Shown in pieces: positions 12,626-23,338 of a DNA stretch of 64,000 nt. The stretch is from Laburnicola sp. R22_1 (Eukaryota; Ascomycota; Dothideomycetes; Pleosporales; Didymosphaeriaceae). The first letter of the stretch is position 1; each line of letters begins with the position of its first letter. A program made the position numbers and the translations under genes. The notes under the pieces were generated by a model. It did not search any database. It saw nothing but the letters and a program-made list of their open reading frames with translations, and was not told the origin of the DNA. The DNA is taken from contig JACONQ010000003.1 in assembly GCA_014281115.1 (NCBI GenBank), positions 3,658,001 to 3,722,000 on the forward strand, given 5' to 3'.

Positions 12626-12841
12626 TGTGATAGCTGCGGTGCATAGAGAGCTGGCCGCAAGTTATATGACGACAAGGCAGCCTCGCGAGGCGCTAGCCTT
12701 TACGGGACTAGCGCCCCACCGTCGCCTCTTTACGCCTGCGCGTCTTGTATCTACCTTTCTACCTTATCCTAGTGTAGCTGAAATAGAGCCAACCTATCCC
12801 ATCAACACTCTACAATGCGGAAGCCCGAGCCCGTCCTCACA
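12626..12841 (+). repeat. 3' LTR of Gypsy-1
   Basis: 216 bp, TGTGATAGC...CCTCACA. It differs from the 5' LTR at few sites, all or nearly all transitions, so the insertion is recent relative to most elements here. Confidence 0.93.
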
Positions 12842-12846
12842 CTTAC

Positions 12847-14656
12847 ACGCTGCTAGTATATTCTACTAGGCTATATTCTAGAATATTGTATAATGTGCTC
12901 TAGAGATAAACCTAATATTAGCGGAGTTAATTATTAGAGAGTGTGTTTATATCTGCCTAAAAAGAGACTTTACGCTATTTAAATACTTAGACTAGTCTAC
13001 TATAAAGTTATCTAGAAACTTATATATATAGAGAATTGCTAAAGCTATAAGCAGCTTATTTATATTAGTCCGCTAGTTTATATTACTTAGGGTATAGTGC
13101 TGTTTATAAGGGAGACTAGTATTCCTATATAATAGACTACTTTTAGAATCTAGTTTTAGCATAATAGTTAAATTAGCCTTTAAAGTCTAGAGAAGACGTA
13201 ATATAGTAGTATTATAGTATTGCGCAGCTTTGTAGTACTAGTCTACTATATAAGAGCTACTACTATTTATAGTAGGCCTCTGCCCTTAAATACGTGCTAG
13301 GGCTTTAGCAATGTAGACAACTATAGCGTATTTTAAGAGGAAATTATATAGCGCTTTAAGTAGTATATAGAAAGAAAAATACCTATTTAGATTAAAGAGA
13401 TCTATTTAGTAGCCAGCGTCTTAAGAAAACTACTATAGGAGATATATAATTTTGTTAACTACAGTCTCTATGCTAGTATAGGATAGCGACTATTAGCTAG
13501 TAGCAATTAAGCTTAAGTGGAGTATCTAGCTAGAATTAAATTGTAATAGAATCTAGAAGTTAATAGAAGGTAGTATTATTAAGAAGTAAGGAGCTAGATC
13601 TACTTCTAAGGTGAAGCGTAAGGACACGCTATTAGTTATATAGGTATAGACCTTAGGCCTAGTGCTAGAGGGTATGCTAGTATTATTAAGGGTAGAGTAT
13701 AGCGAGAAGGTGACTCTTTAACGCGTAAATAGGGTTAGAGAATCTACTAGACTAGGAGGATCTAGATATAAATTAGTTATCTTAAGAAATATTACTAAAG
13801 GATTATTAGAGCTTTAGAGAAGCGCTATTAATAAAGAGCGCGTAAACTATTCTTAGAAATATTAAGCTAAATAGTATTATTATAAAAATTGCTCTTATAT
13901 GCATAGAATAAAGTAAGAGCTTACTAATTTATAGAGCTATCCCTATTTATTAAGGCGTTATGCTAGTGGCGAAAGATAAGGCCTAAACTTAGGATATATT
14001 TATAAAAGGATTTGTAGTATTACTTATAGGTAGTCTTTTATTATTACACTTAAGCTTTTACTTATAATAAGTTAAGATAGTAGGCTATATTAGAAGATAG
14101 TAGAGTAGTAAAGTAGTTAGAGAGGTCTACTTACTATTCTATTTATAAGCGTATTTTTATAATAATAAGTATCTAATGCTTAAGAATAGTTGTGTGCTTT
14201 ACAGCCCTTATATTAGAATTTTAGATATAGCGCCTTAAGGTTTAGGGGAAAGGTAGTTAGCCCTATTAGAGTTCTCTTACTAGGGCTAACCGCATATAGT
14301 AAGCGGTAATAGAAGAAGGGTATAAGAATACTTAGTATAAGGCAGCTATTTTAGTAAGAGCTAGAACAAGCTTGCTAATAGCTGCTAGGAGAAGAGTGCA
14401 GCTAGTGTATAGTATAGAGACACTAGGGTTAGTATCTAAGCGTCTAATTAGGATAAATAGCGGCGTCTCCTAGTGGTGTAAACAGCGGAAAGTGGCTACA
14501 CTATAGGTTATTTAAGAGAAAAAGGTAAAACTAGCAAGAATAGCGTAAAGGAAGCTATAGGCAGTTCTACTTATAATTATTTAGTTAAAGACAAATTGCA
14601 ACATATATACATCTACGTTATACTTAAATATAGGCTAATAAATAGTAGAACGTAAC
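12847..14656. other. AT-rich, RIP-degraded gene-free DNA
   Basis: TA-rich with stops in every frame. A plus-strand stretch at about 13360-14160 reads like a mutated protein, including a Tyr/Cys/His cluster near 13875-13920 that could be a decayed zinc finger. I cannot place it in a family. No terminal repeats seen. Confidence 0.45.
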
Positions 14657-15378
14657 TAACGTATCTATGCGTATAATGTGCCACTTTGCGTAATAGGCTA
14701 CTTATACTAAAACACTTAAACTTTGCAACCTTATAACTCTACTATTATAGCTCTAATTAATACTGCTGTTATAAATACAACGTTGCTAAATTCTAGCGAA
14801 TAGTTCTTATACTAAAAAATAGCTAAAAAGTATAGTATTTCTTGCTTAACTTTAATATAAAGGCACTAAGCTATACTATACCTATGCGCGTGGCATCTGT
14901 GTTTGCGCGGCGCCTAGGAAATACTAAAATACTAGACTAATCCTAAACTTTAATACGTTATAACTCTACTACTATAAGAGCTATTAAGGATACGCTTGCA
15001 GCAATTAAATAACTCAAAAAAAGAATAATTTACCTACTAAGCAATTGCTAATTAGTTTAATATAAATAGAACTATACTATTCTAAAGATATTAAGGCTTT
15101 TAGGGCTTATAGAAAGCCTAGAAAACTAACCAATATAAACTTAGCTTATAATAATAAATAGAGCGTATAAACTATATTAAAGACCTTATAAAGAGAGGGC
15201 TGCCTCTAATAAGAGAAATAATATAAAATTTCGCATTCTTAATAGCTATAGAGCCTGTGAGCGACGCTTAGGTAACGCACTTTTTACACTAACAAAGTAA
15301 TTATCTTACCTCTAAATAGTTCTTTAGAATAGACTCTCTCTACTATAAAGCTAATTTAAACTTTAAGTATAAGCTATA

Positions 15379-17242
15379 ACGTAGTTTACTAGCGAGTAAC
15401 CCACACTAGTAAGCGCACCACCTTTGCCAAGACCCCACCATTACTAACAATATCATTATAATATAACCACCTACCATGTCTTCTAAGCCATCTAATAAAG
15501 CTTAGTTACTTATTGCTATTAGAGCTATTAAACAAGACCCAAATCTTATAGAGCGAGCAGTAGCAGGGCTGTATAACGTTAATCGCAGAACGCTTAATTA
15601 AAGACGCAACAGAATAACTGCATAACGCGATAATCTACCTAAATTAAAGAATTTTACTCTTCTTAAGGATTAGGCGCTTGTTAATTATATAATTAAGCTA
15701 GACACGCGTAGATTCCCTCCTATAAAGCTTATAATACGCACAATAACCAATTTACTATGTTTATAGAGAGGAAAGCCACCTATTAGCATTAACTAGACAG
15801 ATAGGTTTATTAAGCGCAGACGTAAAGTTAAAACGCGTTAGTCTTAGTTATATAACAACTAGAGGGTATAATAGAAAGTTTCTAAGATTATAAACGCGTG
15901 GTTTAAGCTTATAGAGGGTATTAAAGTTAAGTACGACATTACAGATAAGGACACCTACAACTTTAATAAATTAGGCTTTCTAATAGGGGTTATAGGGTCT
16001 TAGCTTATGGTTATAGTATTAGAGAGGCGTGCGAAACCTAAATTAATATAGCTAGACGACCGCTAGTGAATTATAGTAATCTAGGGTATCTACGCTACTA
16101 GATACGCAATTCCTCTCTTTATTATCTACGCTGGCAAGCGTTATATCTCTACCTGGTATAAAGACGCGTTAATTCCTAGCGATTGGGTAATCGCTATTAG
16201 CGAGAATAGCTAGATAAATAACAAGCTTAGTATTGCGTAGTTAAAACACTTTAACGCGCATATAAAGGAATGCGCTAAAGGAACCTATTAGCTACTAGTT
16301 ATTAACAGCTATAAGAGCTATAACTTAATTAAGTTCTAGAATTACTATAAGGAATATAAGATTATTACTCTCTATATACTGCTATATTTATCACATCTAT
16401 TATAGCTGTTAGATATGGGCTATTTCTCTCCGCTAAAGAAGGTATAAAGTGCTAAGATCTTAGGCTTAACGCGTTAACTAATAATCTATATTACAAAGAT
16501 TAAGTTCCTCCCAGCCTTTAAAACTACGCTTTTAAAGGTTTTCTCTGTAGAGATAATTAAGAGTGGTTTTTACGGTGCTGGGCTAGTCCTATTAAATTTA
16601 GAGGAGGTGTTGCAGCACCTTAACATCCGTATCCGTATACCTAGTCTGCCCATTAAAGAGCCTACTATCTGGGAGTCTAAAACACCAAGTAATCTATGCG
16701 AATTTAAGGCGCAATCAACACTAGTTCGCAAGAGAATTAGAGATCACTTTAATTTATCACTAACTTTAACTATGCAGGTGCTTAAGAAGCTTAAAAAAGG
16801 CGCTCTAAGTGCAATATATAGTTAGGTACTAGTGTTGGATAAAATTGCAGGCCTTTGCAAGATAATTAAGAAGACTATAAGACGAAAATCGCGTAAAAGG
16901 AGGTATATCCAGCATTAGGAATCACTTATAGTAGTAGAGGGATCTTAGCTAGCCACTCCTAAGGACGCTAGTAGACAAAAGAAGGATAAATAGTTGTTAG
17001 GTACTAGTTGCGCTGCAATAGGGCTATTAACTTAATGGCGTTATGGCATCTATAGGCAACCTAGACACAATACGCAAACCTACTAGGGAGTTAAAGAGGG
17101 AGAATCTAAATTAGATGCATTAACTTAGTATATATTTTTAAGTAGTGTTACGACGCAGTCTAATAATAAATAAAATAGTTTGGTGGGGTCTTGGCAAAGG
17201 TGGCGCGCTTACTAGTGTAGGTTACTTACTAGTAAATTACGT
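15379..17242 (+). mobile_element. pogo-type transposon Z, innermost, complete 1864 bp
   Basis: Terminal inverted repeats of about 60 bp: ACGTAGTTTACTAGCGAG at the left pairs with the reverse complement of the right end at 17185-17242, including the shared CTTTGCCAAGACCCC block. TA at 15377-15378 and 17243-17244. Its insertion split transposase Y. Family relatives at the termini: element F (50491-52361) carries the same TTGCCAAGACCCCAC block. Confidence 0.9.
15476..17128 (+). pseudogene. transposase relic of Z
   Basis: ATG at 15476 (MSSKPSNKA) opens a frame that runs without indel to a TAG at 17126-17128, 550 codons, normal for a Fot1-like transposase. Readable parts: helix-turn-helix with VNRRTLN near 15568-15600; catalytic block TYNFNKLGFLIG near 15955-15990 (Asn where Asp is expected); second block LLVINSYKSY near 16291-16325; then LLDMGYFSPLKK near 16407-16445 with the third acidic position. 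An open piece (16607-16825) shows that mutation is uneven. The other stops fall at Gln or Trp positions. Confidence 0.87.
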
Positions 17243-20200
17243 TATTATAATTTGCTACTTTATAAAATAAAGTAGTATAATATATAGCTAACTAACACCT
17301 ATAATATAGAGAAGAAGGACTTTATAGTTAGTGTAATAGGACGCTTAAAATAAGTGTTTAGTTAATAGTAATAGAAGTTAAAGAAGGTATAAATATTACT
17401 CTAAGATAGCTCTTATAAGTAAATAACTCTTCTAGTAGCTATTTACATAAATAGAAGTGCTTTACTACCTAGTCTTATGTTTTAAGTATTATTTAGATTA
17501 CTATAGTTAACTTAGGTAGCTAATATTAAAGTAGGAAAGTATAATATCTTTATTACCTTATCTCTATTTGGCTAGACAAATAATAATATTAGTTTAGTAT
17601 AGCTAGAGTAGGTTTTTAACTACTGCACAAAGTAGAAAGTACGCTAAGAGAGAGACTAGTGTCTTTTTATACTTAATAGCTATAGTAGTTACTTTATAAT
17701 AGACTTTATTAACTACTATAATGCCTATTATATGCTACTAGCTATCTTTCTATCTTACTTAACTTATACACTTTAGCTACTTAATATTATTTACTTTAAA
17801 CGTCTTTTAGCTTCTACTCTAAAAAAGCTTACTACTTACCTCTAAAAGACCTAAGGGCATATCCTAGTTAAGAAGGAAGACTTCTTCCTACTATTCTAGA
17901 GAGCGTGGTAGTCCTTCTTTAAGACAGATACTATTCTTAAGTCTTTTAAAGCTACTGGTATATAGCCTATAGACTAAGAGGTTATACTTAAACACTTTAT
18001 AGATAATATCTTTAAATAGTAAAATAATAGTAAAGTATAGTCCTTAGCGCTTACTAATAGTAACTAGTATTAGATAGAGCGTCTTATATACTTTATAGTA
18101 AAGAATACTATTATAAAAGAGTTAAAGTTACTTTTTTAAACACTTTATAGACTCTAAGTGCAAAATAAGCTACTATACTATAAGACTAAGAGCCTAAGAG
18201 AGGCTTTTACTATTAAGAAGAAGTATAAAAGTGTAGTAAACCTCTTAACTTATAGTAGCACTAAAGGTACTATAGTAGTGCTATTTTCTAGTCTTTGCGT
18301 AAAATAAGAGAGGTACGTATATAGTAGACTATAAGAGAGAAAGAGAAGTATAAAGAGCAACTTTAAAAAGCTAATTATAAGGCGCTTAACACCTTAGCTA
18401 AGCTCTATAAGAAGAAGGTAGCTAAGGAGAAGCGTGTAGTAAGAGAGATAGCTAAGGTAGTAAGAAAGGAGAAGGCTAATAAAAAGGCTGTGCGCACTAC
18501 TTAAATTAAAGCCTAAAACACTAAGAGAGTATCTTAAACTATTTGAAGAAGTAAGCGTAAGGCTTTAGGTCCTCCTTTATTAAAACCTAAGCGCTAAAGA
18601 TATAGTGGCGGCTCTATAACTATTATAGCGTCTCTAGAAGCTGCACTAGCTACTCTACCTAAAGTTAACTTCCATAGCCGCACTCTTAACCTTTTACGCA
18701 AATATAAATAGTATAAGTTAATTATAAGTATTACTTTATTACTTTACTATAAAAGTTTATAATAATAGTTATTATGGCTATTATAATAACCTTATCTTTA
18801 AAGTGGTAAGTATGTGTTCTCTAGGCGCTGCGTAAATATGGGCGCCATGCGTATAGATACAGTAATACAGCTATACACGTCTAAGATTATTAACTAATAG
18901 AAACTTACTTTATTATAGGAGGCAGAGCTTATTAACTATAGAAAAGAACTTATAGTATATTACTTGCCTTCAATAAGAGAAATAGTATAGAATTTCGCGT
19001 TTATAATTGCAAAGGAGCCCATAAGCGAGAGCTAGGTTACGCGCTTTATTAATAAATATAATATCTATTGTATCTTTTAATAGGTAATAGATATAGACGC
19101 TAGTTGCTCTAACACTAACTTAGGAGATAAATACAGCCTATATTTAATTTTCTAGGTAATAAAATTAAGAAATGTTATATTAAGCCTTATTACATATATA
19201 ATATAGATAAGAAGAGCTGCCTAATTAGTATTATTAGTAGATTAAAACGGGTGTTTAGTAGGCGAATATAGAAGAAGAAGAAAGTTAAAGTAGCTCTCTA
19301 AGATAGCTCTTATAAATAGATTACTATCTTAGCATATATCTGCGCTAATAGATTAGTCTTACCACTAAGCCTTATCTATTAGGCTACTAACAACGGCATA
19401 TAATTAAGCTAAGTAGAGGATATTAAGGTAGGAGAGTACTTAGTACACGTTACCTTATCGCAGGTAGGCTAGACTAATAATAATATTAGCCTTGCCTGGC
19501 TTAAATAGGTGTTTAATTGCTACACTAAAGTAAAAGCTTAATAGTTTTACTAACTACTTATTCTTAATAGCTATAGATTTTACATTACTATAAATTTTAG
19601 TAACTACTATAATTAGAATAGAATCATCCTAGCTATACTTCCTCCTTATTTAACTTACACACTTTAGCCACTTAATATAGTACTCTTTAAGCCTTTCTTA
19701 ACTACGTACTTAGCTAAGCTATTAACCTACCTCTATAAGAGCTTAGGCCTTATCCCTATTAAAAAGGACGACTTTTTCTCTCTATTCTAGAAGGCCTAGA
19801 CAAGCTCCTTTAAGGAGGAGATAATACTTAAGTCTTTTAAAGCAATAGGTATCTTACTATTTAACCTAGAGGTTATACTTAAAAGGTTCACCTAAACTAC
19901 CTAAGATAAGTAGGAATTATAAAAGAGCTCTATATTAGTACTTTGTAGATCTAACTAGCGTAAACTAGATTGCCTTATATAATCTATAGTAGAAGACTAG
20001 AGTAGTAAGAACGCACAGAAGCTTAGCTACTTACTCTACTATATCTTAGTTTAGAATAAGCTACTTTGCTATAAAATTAGTGGGCTTAAGAAGGCACTAT
20101 TAGTTAGGAAGAAGTATAGAAAGAAGGGTAAGCCGCTTAACCTTTAGCAATATTAAGAGTACTATAGGGGAGTAGTTATCTAGTTACTAAGAAAGATTTA

Positions 20201-20760
20201 GAAGGCTTATATATACTAGTCTATAAAAGAGTAAGAGAAGAAAAAGCAAAAGCTTTAAAAAGTGGAGACAGCTAAGTTAAGGAAGGCAGCTAAACTATAT
20301 AAGAAGAAAATTATAGAGAAGACGCGTGTGACGCAAAAGGCGACTAAGGTAGCTAGAAAGAAGGAGAAGGCTAAAAAGGCAATAGAGCGCGCTTACTAGA
20401 AAGCGGCTTATAGCATAGTAAAAGCTCTATAATTAATCTAAAAGGGTAAAAGAAAGGTCTCGCAGCTATCTACATAGAGTAATAAGCGTTAGAAGTATAT
20501 AGTTAACGCTATAGCTACTAAGAAGGCCTTAGGTACTATATTAGTAGCTCTACCTAAGGCTATGTAGTGTAGCTGTAATATTAAGCTTCTAGGTAAATAT
20601 AAGTAGTGTAGGTTAATTATAAGTATTAATATAGTACTCTACTATAAAATCTAGTAATAATAGCTACTATGTGTGGCTCTATAGTCTTGTTTCTTACAGA
20701 GCTATTTTGGTGTAGGTGGCCTATAATGCAAAGTGGCGCATTACGTATATAGACACGTTA

Positions 20761-21481
20761 ATTAAGCATTCTACTAAGTAATAATCTTATAATACTAATC
20801 TGTAATATTAAAATAGCAAGTCTAATTCTTTCTACTGCACCCCTCTTAACTTATATTAGCACTAAGAAGCGCCTATACTATAATTAAAAATGCTTCTTAC
20901 TTGCTAAAAACTACTATAAACGCCGTCTAGAAGAAATTTAAGGCTAAGAAATATCTGTGAAGAGGTAAGGAGAGGGGTTCCTTCTTTGTCTACTCTCTTT
21001 ATACTTTGTCTACTCTCTCTACACTTTATTTACTTTTACTCTATTTATAGTCTTAAAGGACATTTAGATTATAAAATAATAATATCTTTCTCTACACTAT
21101 ATAGTTGTCTATTAACTTCTAGTTGTCTATATATCTAATCTAAAAGACCTACTATATTCTAGTCTATAGTATCTTGTCTATTAGAAGTAAGGTGGCTTCT
21201 ATATCTAATAAATGCGAGGTAATAAACTTATTAGAATGTTACTAAGTAGTAGTTACTATTTTGGTGCTTATAGCCATTTTGTCTAGCACCTAGCTTAGAT
21301 AAGTAGTAGTTACCTTATAACTGCTACTTATATAATATAGAGATATATTACTCTAGTTTAAGTTTATAGACAATTGTGTATTTAAAACCTACTAGATATC
21401 TAGAGAGTATAAGACACACTTATATGCTTAATTATATAATATATAGCTTTTATAGCACGTCTTCTTTTTATGCGTAGCCCC
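20761..21481. other. AT-rich spacer with a small tandem repeat
   Basis: Between X and A2. It contains three 20-bp tandem units (CTTTGTCTACTCTCTTTATA and variants) at 20984-21043, and otherwise RIP-like sequence with no recognisable coding relic. Confidence 0.5.
20984..21043. repeat. 20-bp tandem repeat, three units
   Basis: Units start at 20984, 21004 and 21024 with CTTTGTC, CTTTGTC and CTTTATT. The third has diverged. Confidence 0.7.
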
Positions 21482-21483
21482 TA

Positions 21484-23336
21484 ACCTAGATTATAAGCGA
21501 GTCGCCCTTACAAGCGAGTCGCCCACCTTATTAACTCTCTTAGCCTTTTATAGCCTACACATCCACAACGTAATAAAATAATATTAATATAAGAGCTATC
21601 CTAGTTTAAGTAGTATCTATAGTACGCTTTTCACACGTTTGTAAGTTATGGCCAGTCTCTCTATAGCGACCGCAGCGCGCTAAGGCCTGCCGGCTTATAC
21701 CTAATCGCGCCTTGTCTTAATGCGTTTCTCCCTTAAGTTGCTGCTTAACAGTCCTTTAAGTAATAATATCCTCTTCCTCTGCCTTTAATAGGGTGCCTTG
21801 CTTCTAGATCCGCTTTTTTTTGCGATTCTTGCGTATTATAGCGGCCTTATTTGCTCTCTTAAGACTTAAGATTCGCTTACGCATAAGCGCCATTTAATGT
21901 ATTACTTTAGAAGAGCCTCTTTCTAGCTAATTAAGCCTCTTAATAATAGAAGCAGGTGACAAGCTCTTATACGTGCGAATTCGCTCGCGAATTAACGTTA
22001 ATTAAGCCTCTAGTTCGCGCACATTGCTAGGTGTTTTAGCCTCCTACACAGCCTCTAGTAGGGTTGCTAGTAATAGCGTCCTTAGCTTAATCTTAAGCTT
22101 TAAGATTACTACCTCTAGATTGTGTGGGGCTAGTCTAGCGCCCTAAAAGCTTGCGCAGATATTCTTCTTTATAATTAACTAGTTATAGGCGGCGCGGAAG
22201 ACAGGTAGAAACTTAAGCTTAGTAATATAGTTAATATAGTCGCGTATTAGGCTTAACACTTGGCACCTGTACGCCCGCTTTAATAGCGAGAAATAGCCAA
22301 CATCTATTGGCTGCAGAAGGTACGACAAATGTGGCGGCATATAGAGAGTATAGATATTGTTATTCTTGCAGATTTCTTGAAATTTAAGCGACTTGTGGCT
22401 CTTATAGCCATTAAGTATAAGTAGCTAGCGCGCGCCTACTCTACGCGCTGCTATATACTTAATAAAGTGCTATAGCTAGGCAATACTAAGCTTATTAATA
22501 GTCTAACTATTATCGCTAAGCCTAATAGTCTAGTCGCCTAGTATATCGTCGCCCTTATACTAGGCAGAGAGATAATACTAGCTAGCGAAAATAATAAAGG
22601 GCAGAATTACCCACCTAGCAGCGTTAATTCTATAGATTACTATAACCTATTCGCAATTACCTAGCTAGATTCCTTTTGGCCGGCTACGTCTCTCTAATTC
22701 TGTGATAACTAGCTGGGAGTATATCTTGCCTATTAGAAAGCTAGTCTTGTTAAAGTTAAAGGTATCCTTATTATAGATACTATAGATGGCCTTTATACGC
22801 GCTATAAGGTTAAACTAGCGTTATATAGCTTCTAGATTCTTATAGAGCGCTCTCTAGTGGTTGTATAGTTAATTAAACTACGTAGTAAGGCTGTCTGTTC
22901 GCTTAACAAAGTTTCTAGACCACTATTAACTAACCTAGCCACTGCTGCGCTTAGCGAGTAACTTATTCGCTATATTTCGCATAGCTTCTAGAGTAGGCGC
23001 AAACCCTCGCGAATCTAGATTAAGTATATACTTAATAATTACCTCCTCTTCTAGCTTAGTAAGCTTTCTTAAGTTGGGCTGGCAATCGCGCCGCGCAGGC
23101 TTCCCAGCGCGTCGATCGCGCAGCGTTGATTGGAGGATATTATAAGCCCGTACAGCCTTTTGTACAGTCTAAATTTGGTTCTAATTAATAGCTAGAATAG
23201 CAAGATAGATATCTGCTTTGTTGTAGGGCAATTAAGTAGAAGTTGGTTAAGCCATTATAGTTTATAGGTGACGCGTTATAGAAAGTTAATAAGGTGGGCA
23301 ACTCGCTTATAAGGACGACTCGCTTATAATCTATAT
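21484..23336 (-). mobile_element. Fot1/pogo-type transposon, family A copy A2, complete 1853 bp
   Basis: Inverted terminal repeats ACCTAGATTATAAGCGAGTC... at the left and, RIP-altered, at the right end. TA at 21482-21483 and 23337-23338. It has exactly the same length as A3 and lies in the opposite orientation, so A2 and A3 form a large inverted repeat around 23339-25740. Each end carries two AAGCGAGTCGCCC motifs 17 bp apart. Confidence 0.92.
21555..23255 (-). pseudogene. transposase relic of A2
   Basis: Complement of 23255 down to 21555, 1701 bp, from the ATG at 23255-23253 (81 bp inside the element end, the same offset as in A3 and B). Content is as in A3: helix-turn-helix, DDE-type core, C-terminal CGRYRETGHN knuckle-like motif. 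Numerous TAG/TAA stops at Gln and Trp positions; no frame-shifting indel noticed. Confidence 0.9.
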
Positions 23337-23338
23337 TA

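Larger units (their letters stand above)
6255..12841 (+). mobile_element. Gypsy-1: complete Ty3/gypsy chromodomain retrotransposon, 6587 bp
   Basis: Identical-length 216-bp LTRs (6255-6470 and 12626-12841; TGTGA...TCACA) flank gag and pol in the order protease, reverse transcriptase, RNase H, integrase, chromodomain. The pentamer CTTAC stands on both sides (6250-6254, 12842-12846), so the insertion is complete and not rearranged. A purine tract precedes the 3' LTR. An 11-nt self-complementary primer site follows the 5' LTR. The interior is much richer in GC than its surroundings. It still carries more than 30 in-frame stops in pol, nearly all from C-to-T changes of Gln (CAG/CAA) or Arg (CGA) codons, so it is lightly RIPed and inactive. 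Confidence 0.93.
14974..18740 (+). pseudogene. transposase relic of Y, split by element Z
   Basis: The N-terminal half (about 14974-15376) contains RGLPLIREII*NFAF near 15195-15232 and VSDA*VTHFLH near 15258-15290, the DNA-binding part of Fot1-like transposases. After Z the frame resumes at 17245 with NTYNIEKKDF near 17296-17325 (Glu at the first catalytic position) and a W/L..SYSSYF-type second block near 17670-17700. The LNI..FKRL block follows near 17775-17810, then a long Lys/Arg-rich tail. Excision of Z plus one TA joins the halves in frame (KYKL then YYNLL). Many TAG/TAA stops; end approximate. Confidence 0.8.
14876..18862 (+). mobile_element. pogo-type transposon Y, inserted in X and itself carrying Z
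   Basis: The left terminal repeat (14876 onward, CTATACCTATGCGCGTGGC...) matches the reverse complement of the right end (about 18813-18862), differing mostly by transitions and sharing the GCGCCTAG core. TA duplications lie at 14874-14875 and 18863-18864. Z (15379-17242) is inserted in its transposase gene. Without Z, Y is about 2.1 kb, close to X. The Y and X transposases are related. Confidence 0.85.
14747..20640 (+). pseudogene. transposase relic of X, split by element Y
   Basis: The N-terminal part (14747-14873) reads like the CENP-B/psq helix-turn-helix start of element C2's transposase, ending in a RRH-type motif with stops at Gln/Arg. The reading resumes after Y at 18865 (LYTSKIIN, then EAELINYRKEL near 18920-18950, IREIV*NFA near 18975-19000). 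Next come the catalytic core (YNIDKK near 19195-19220 with Asp kept; a second block with LNSYRF near 19563-19580; LNIV.FKPF near 19670-19700) and a basic, Lys-rich coiled C-terminus to about 20560. Dozens of TAG/TAA stops are present. End point approximate. Confidence 0.8.
14659..20758 (+). mobile_element. pogo-type transposon X, outer shell of a triple nest
   Basis: Terminal inverted repeats match across 6.1 kb: the left end (14659 onward, ACGTATCTATGCGTA...TGCGCCACTTTGC-like) pairs with the reverse complement of the right end (about 20712-20758). TA flanks both ends (14657-14658, 20759-20760). Element Y (14876-18862) sits inside it. Removing Y and one TA brings the two halves of X's transposase back into one frame. 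X alone is about 2.1 kb. Heavily RIPed, consistent with being the oldest of the three. Confidence 0.85.

Noticed and set aside
9104..12675. Minus-strand frames at 9104-9289, 10048-10248, 10694-10903, 11775-12011 and 12442-12675
   Set aside because: Antisense to the readable Gypsy-1 pol.
6255..12841. Alternative genetic code with TAG/TAA read as Gln
   Set aside because: Gln positions also use CAG/CAA, TGA occurs at Arg positions, and other elements in the window have TAG at Trp positions. Mutation explains all of this.
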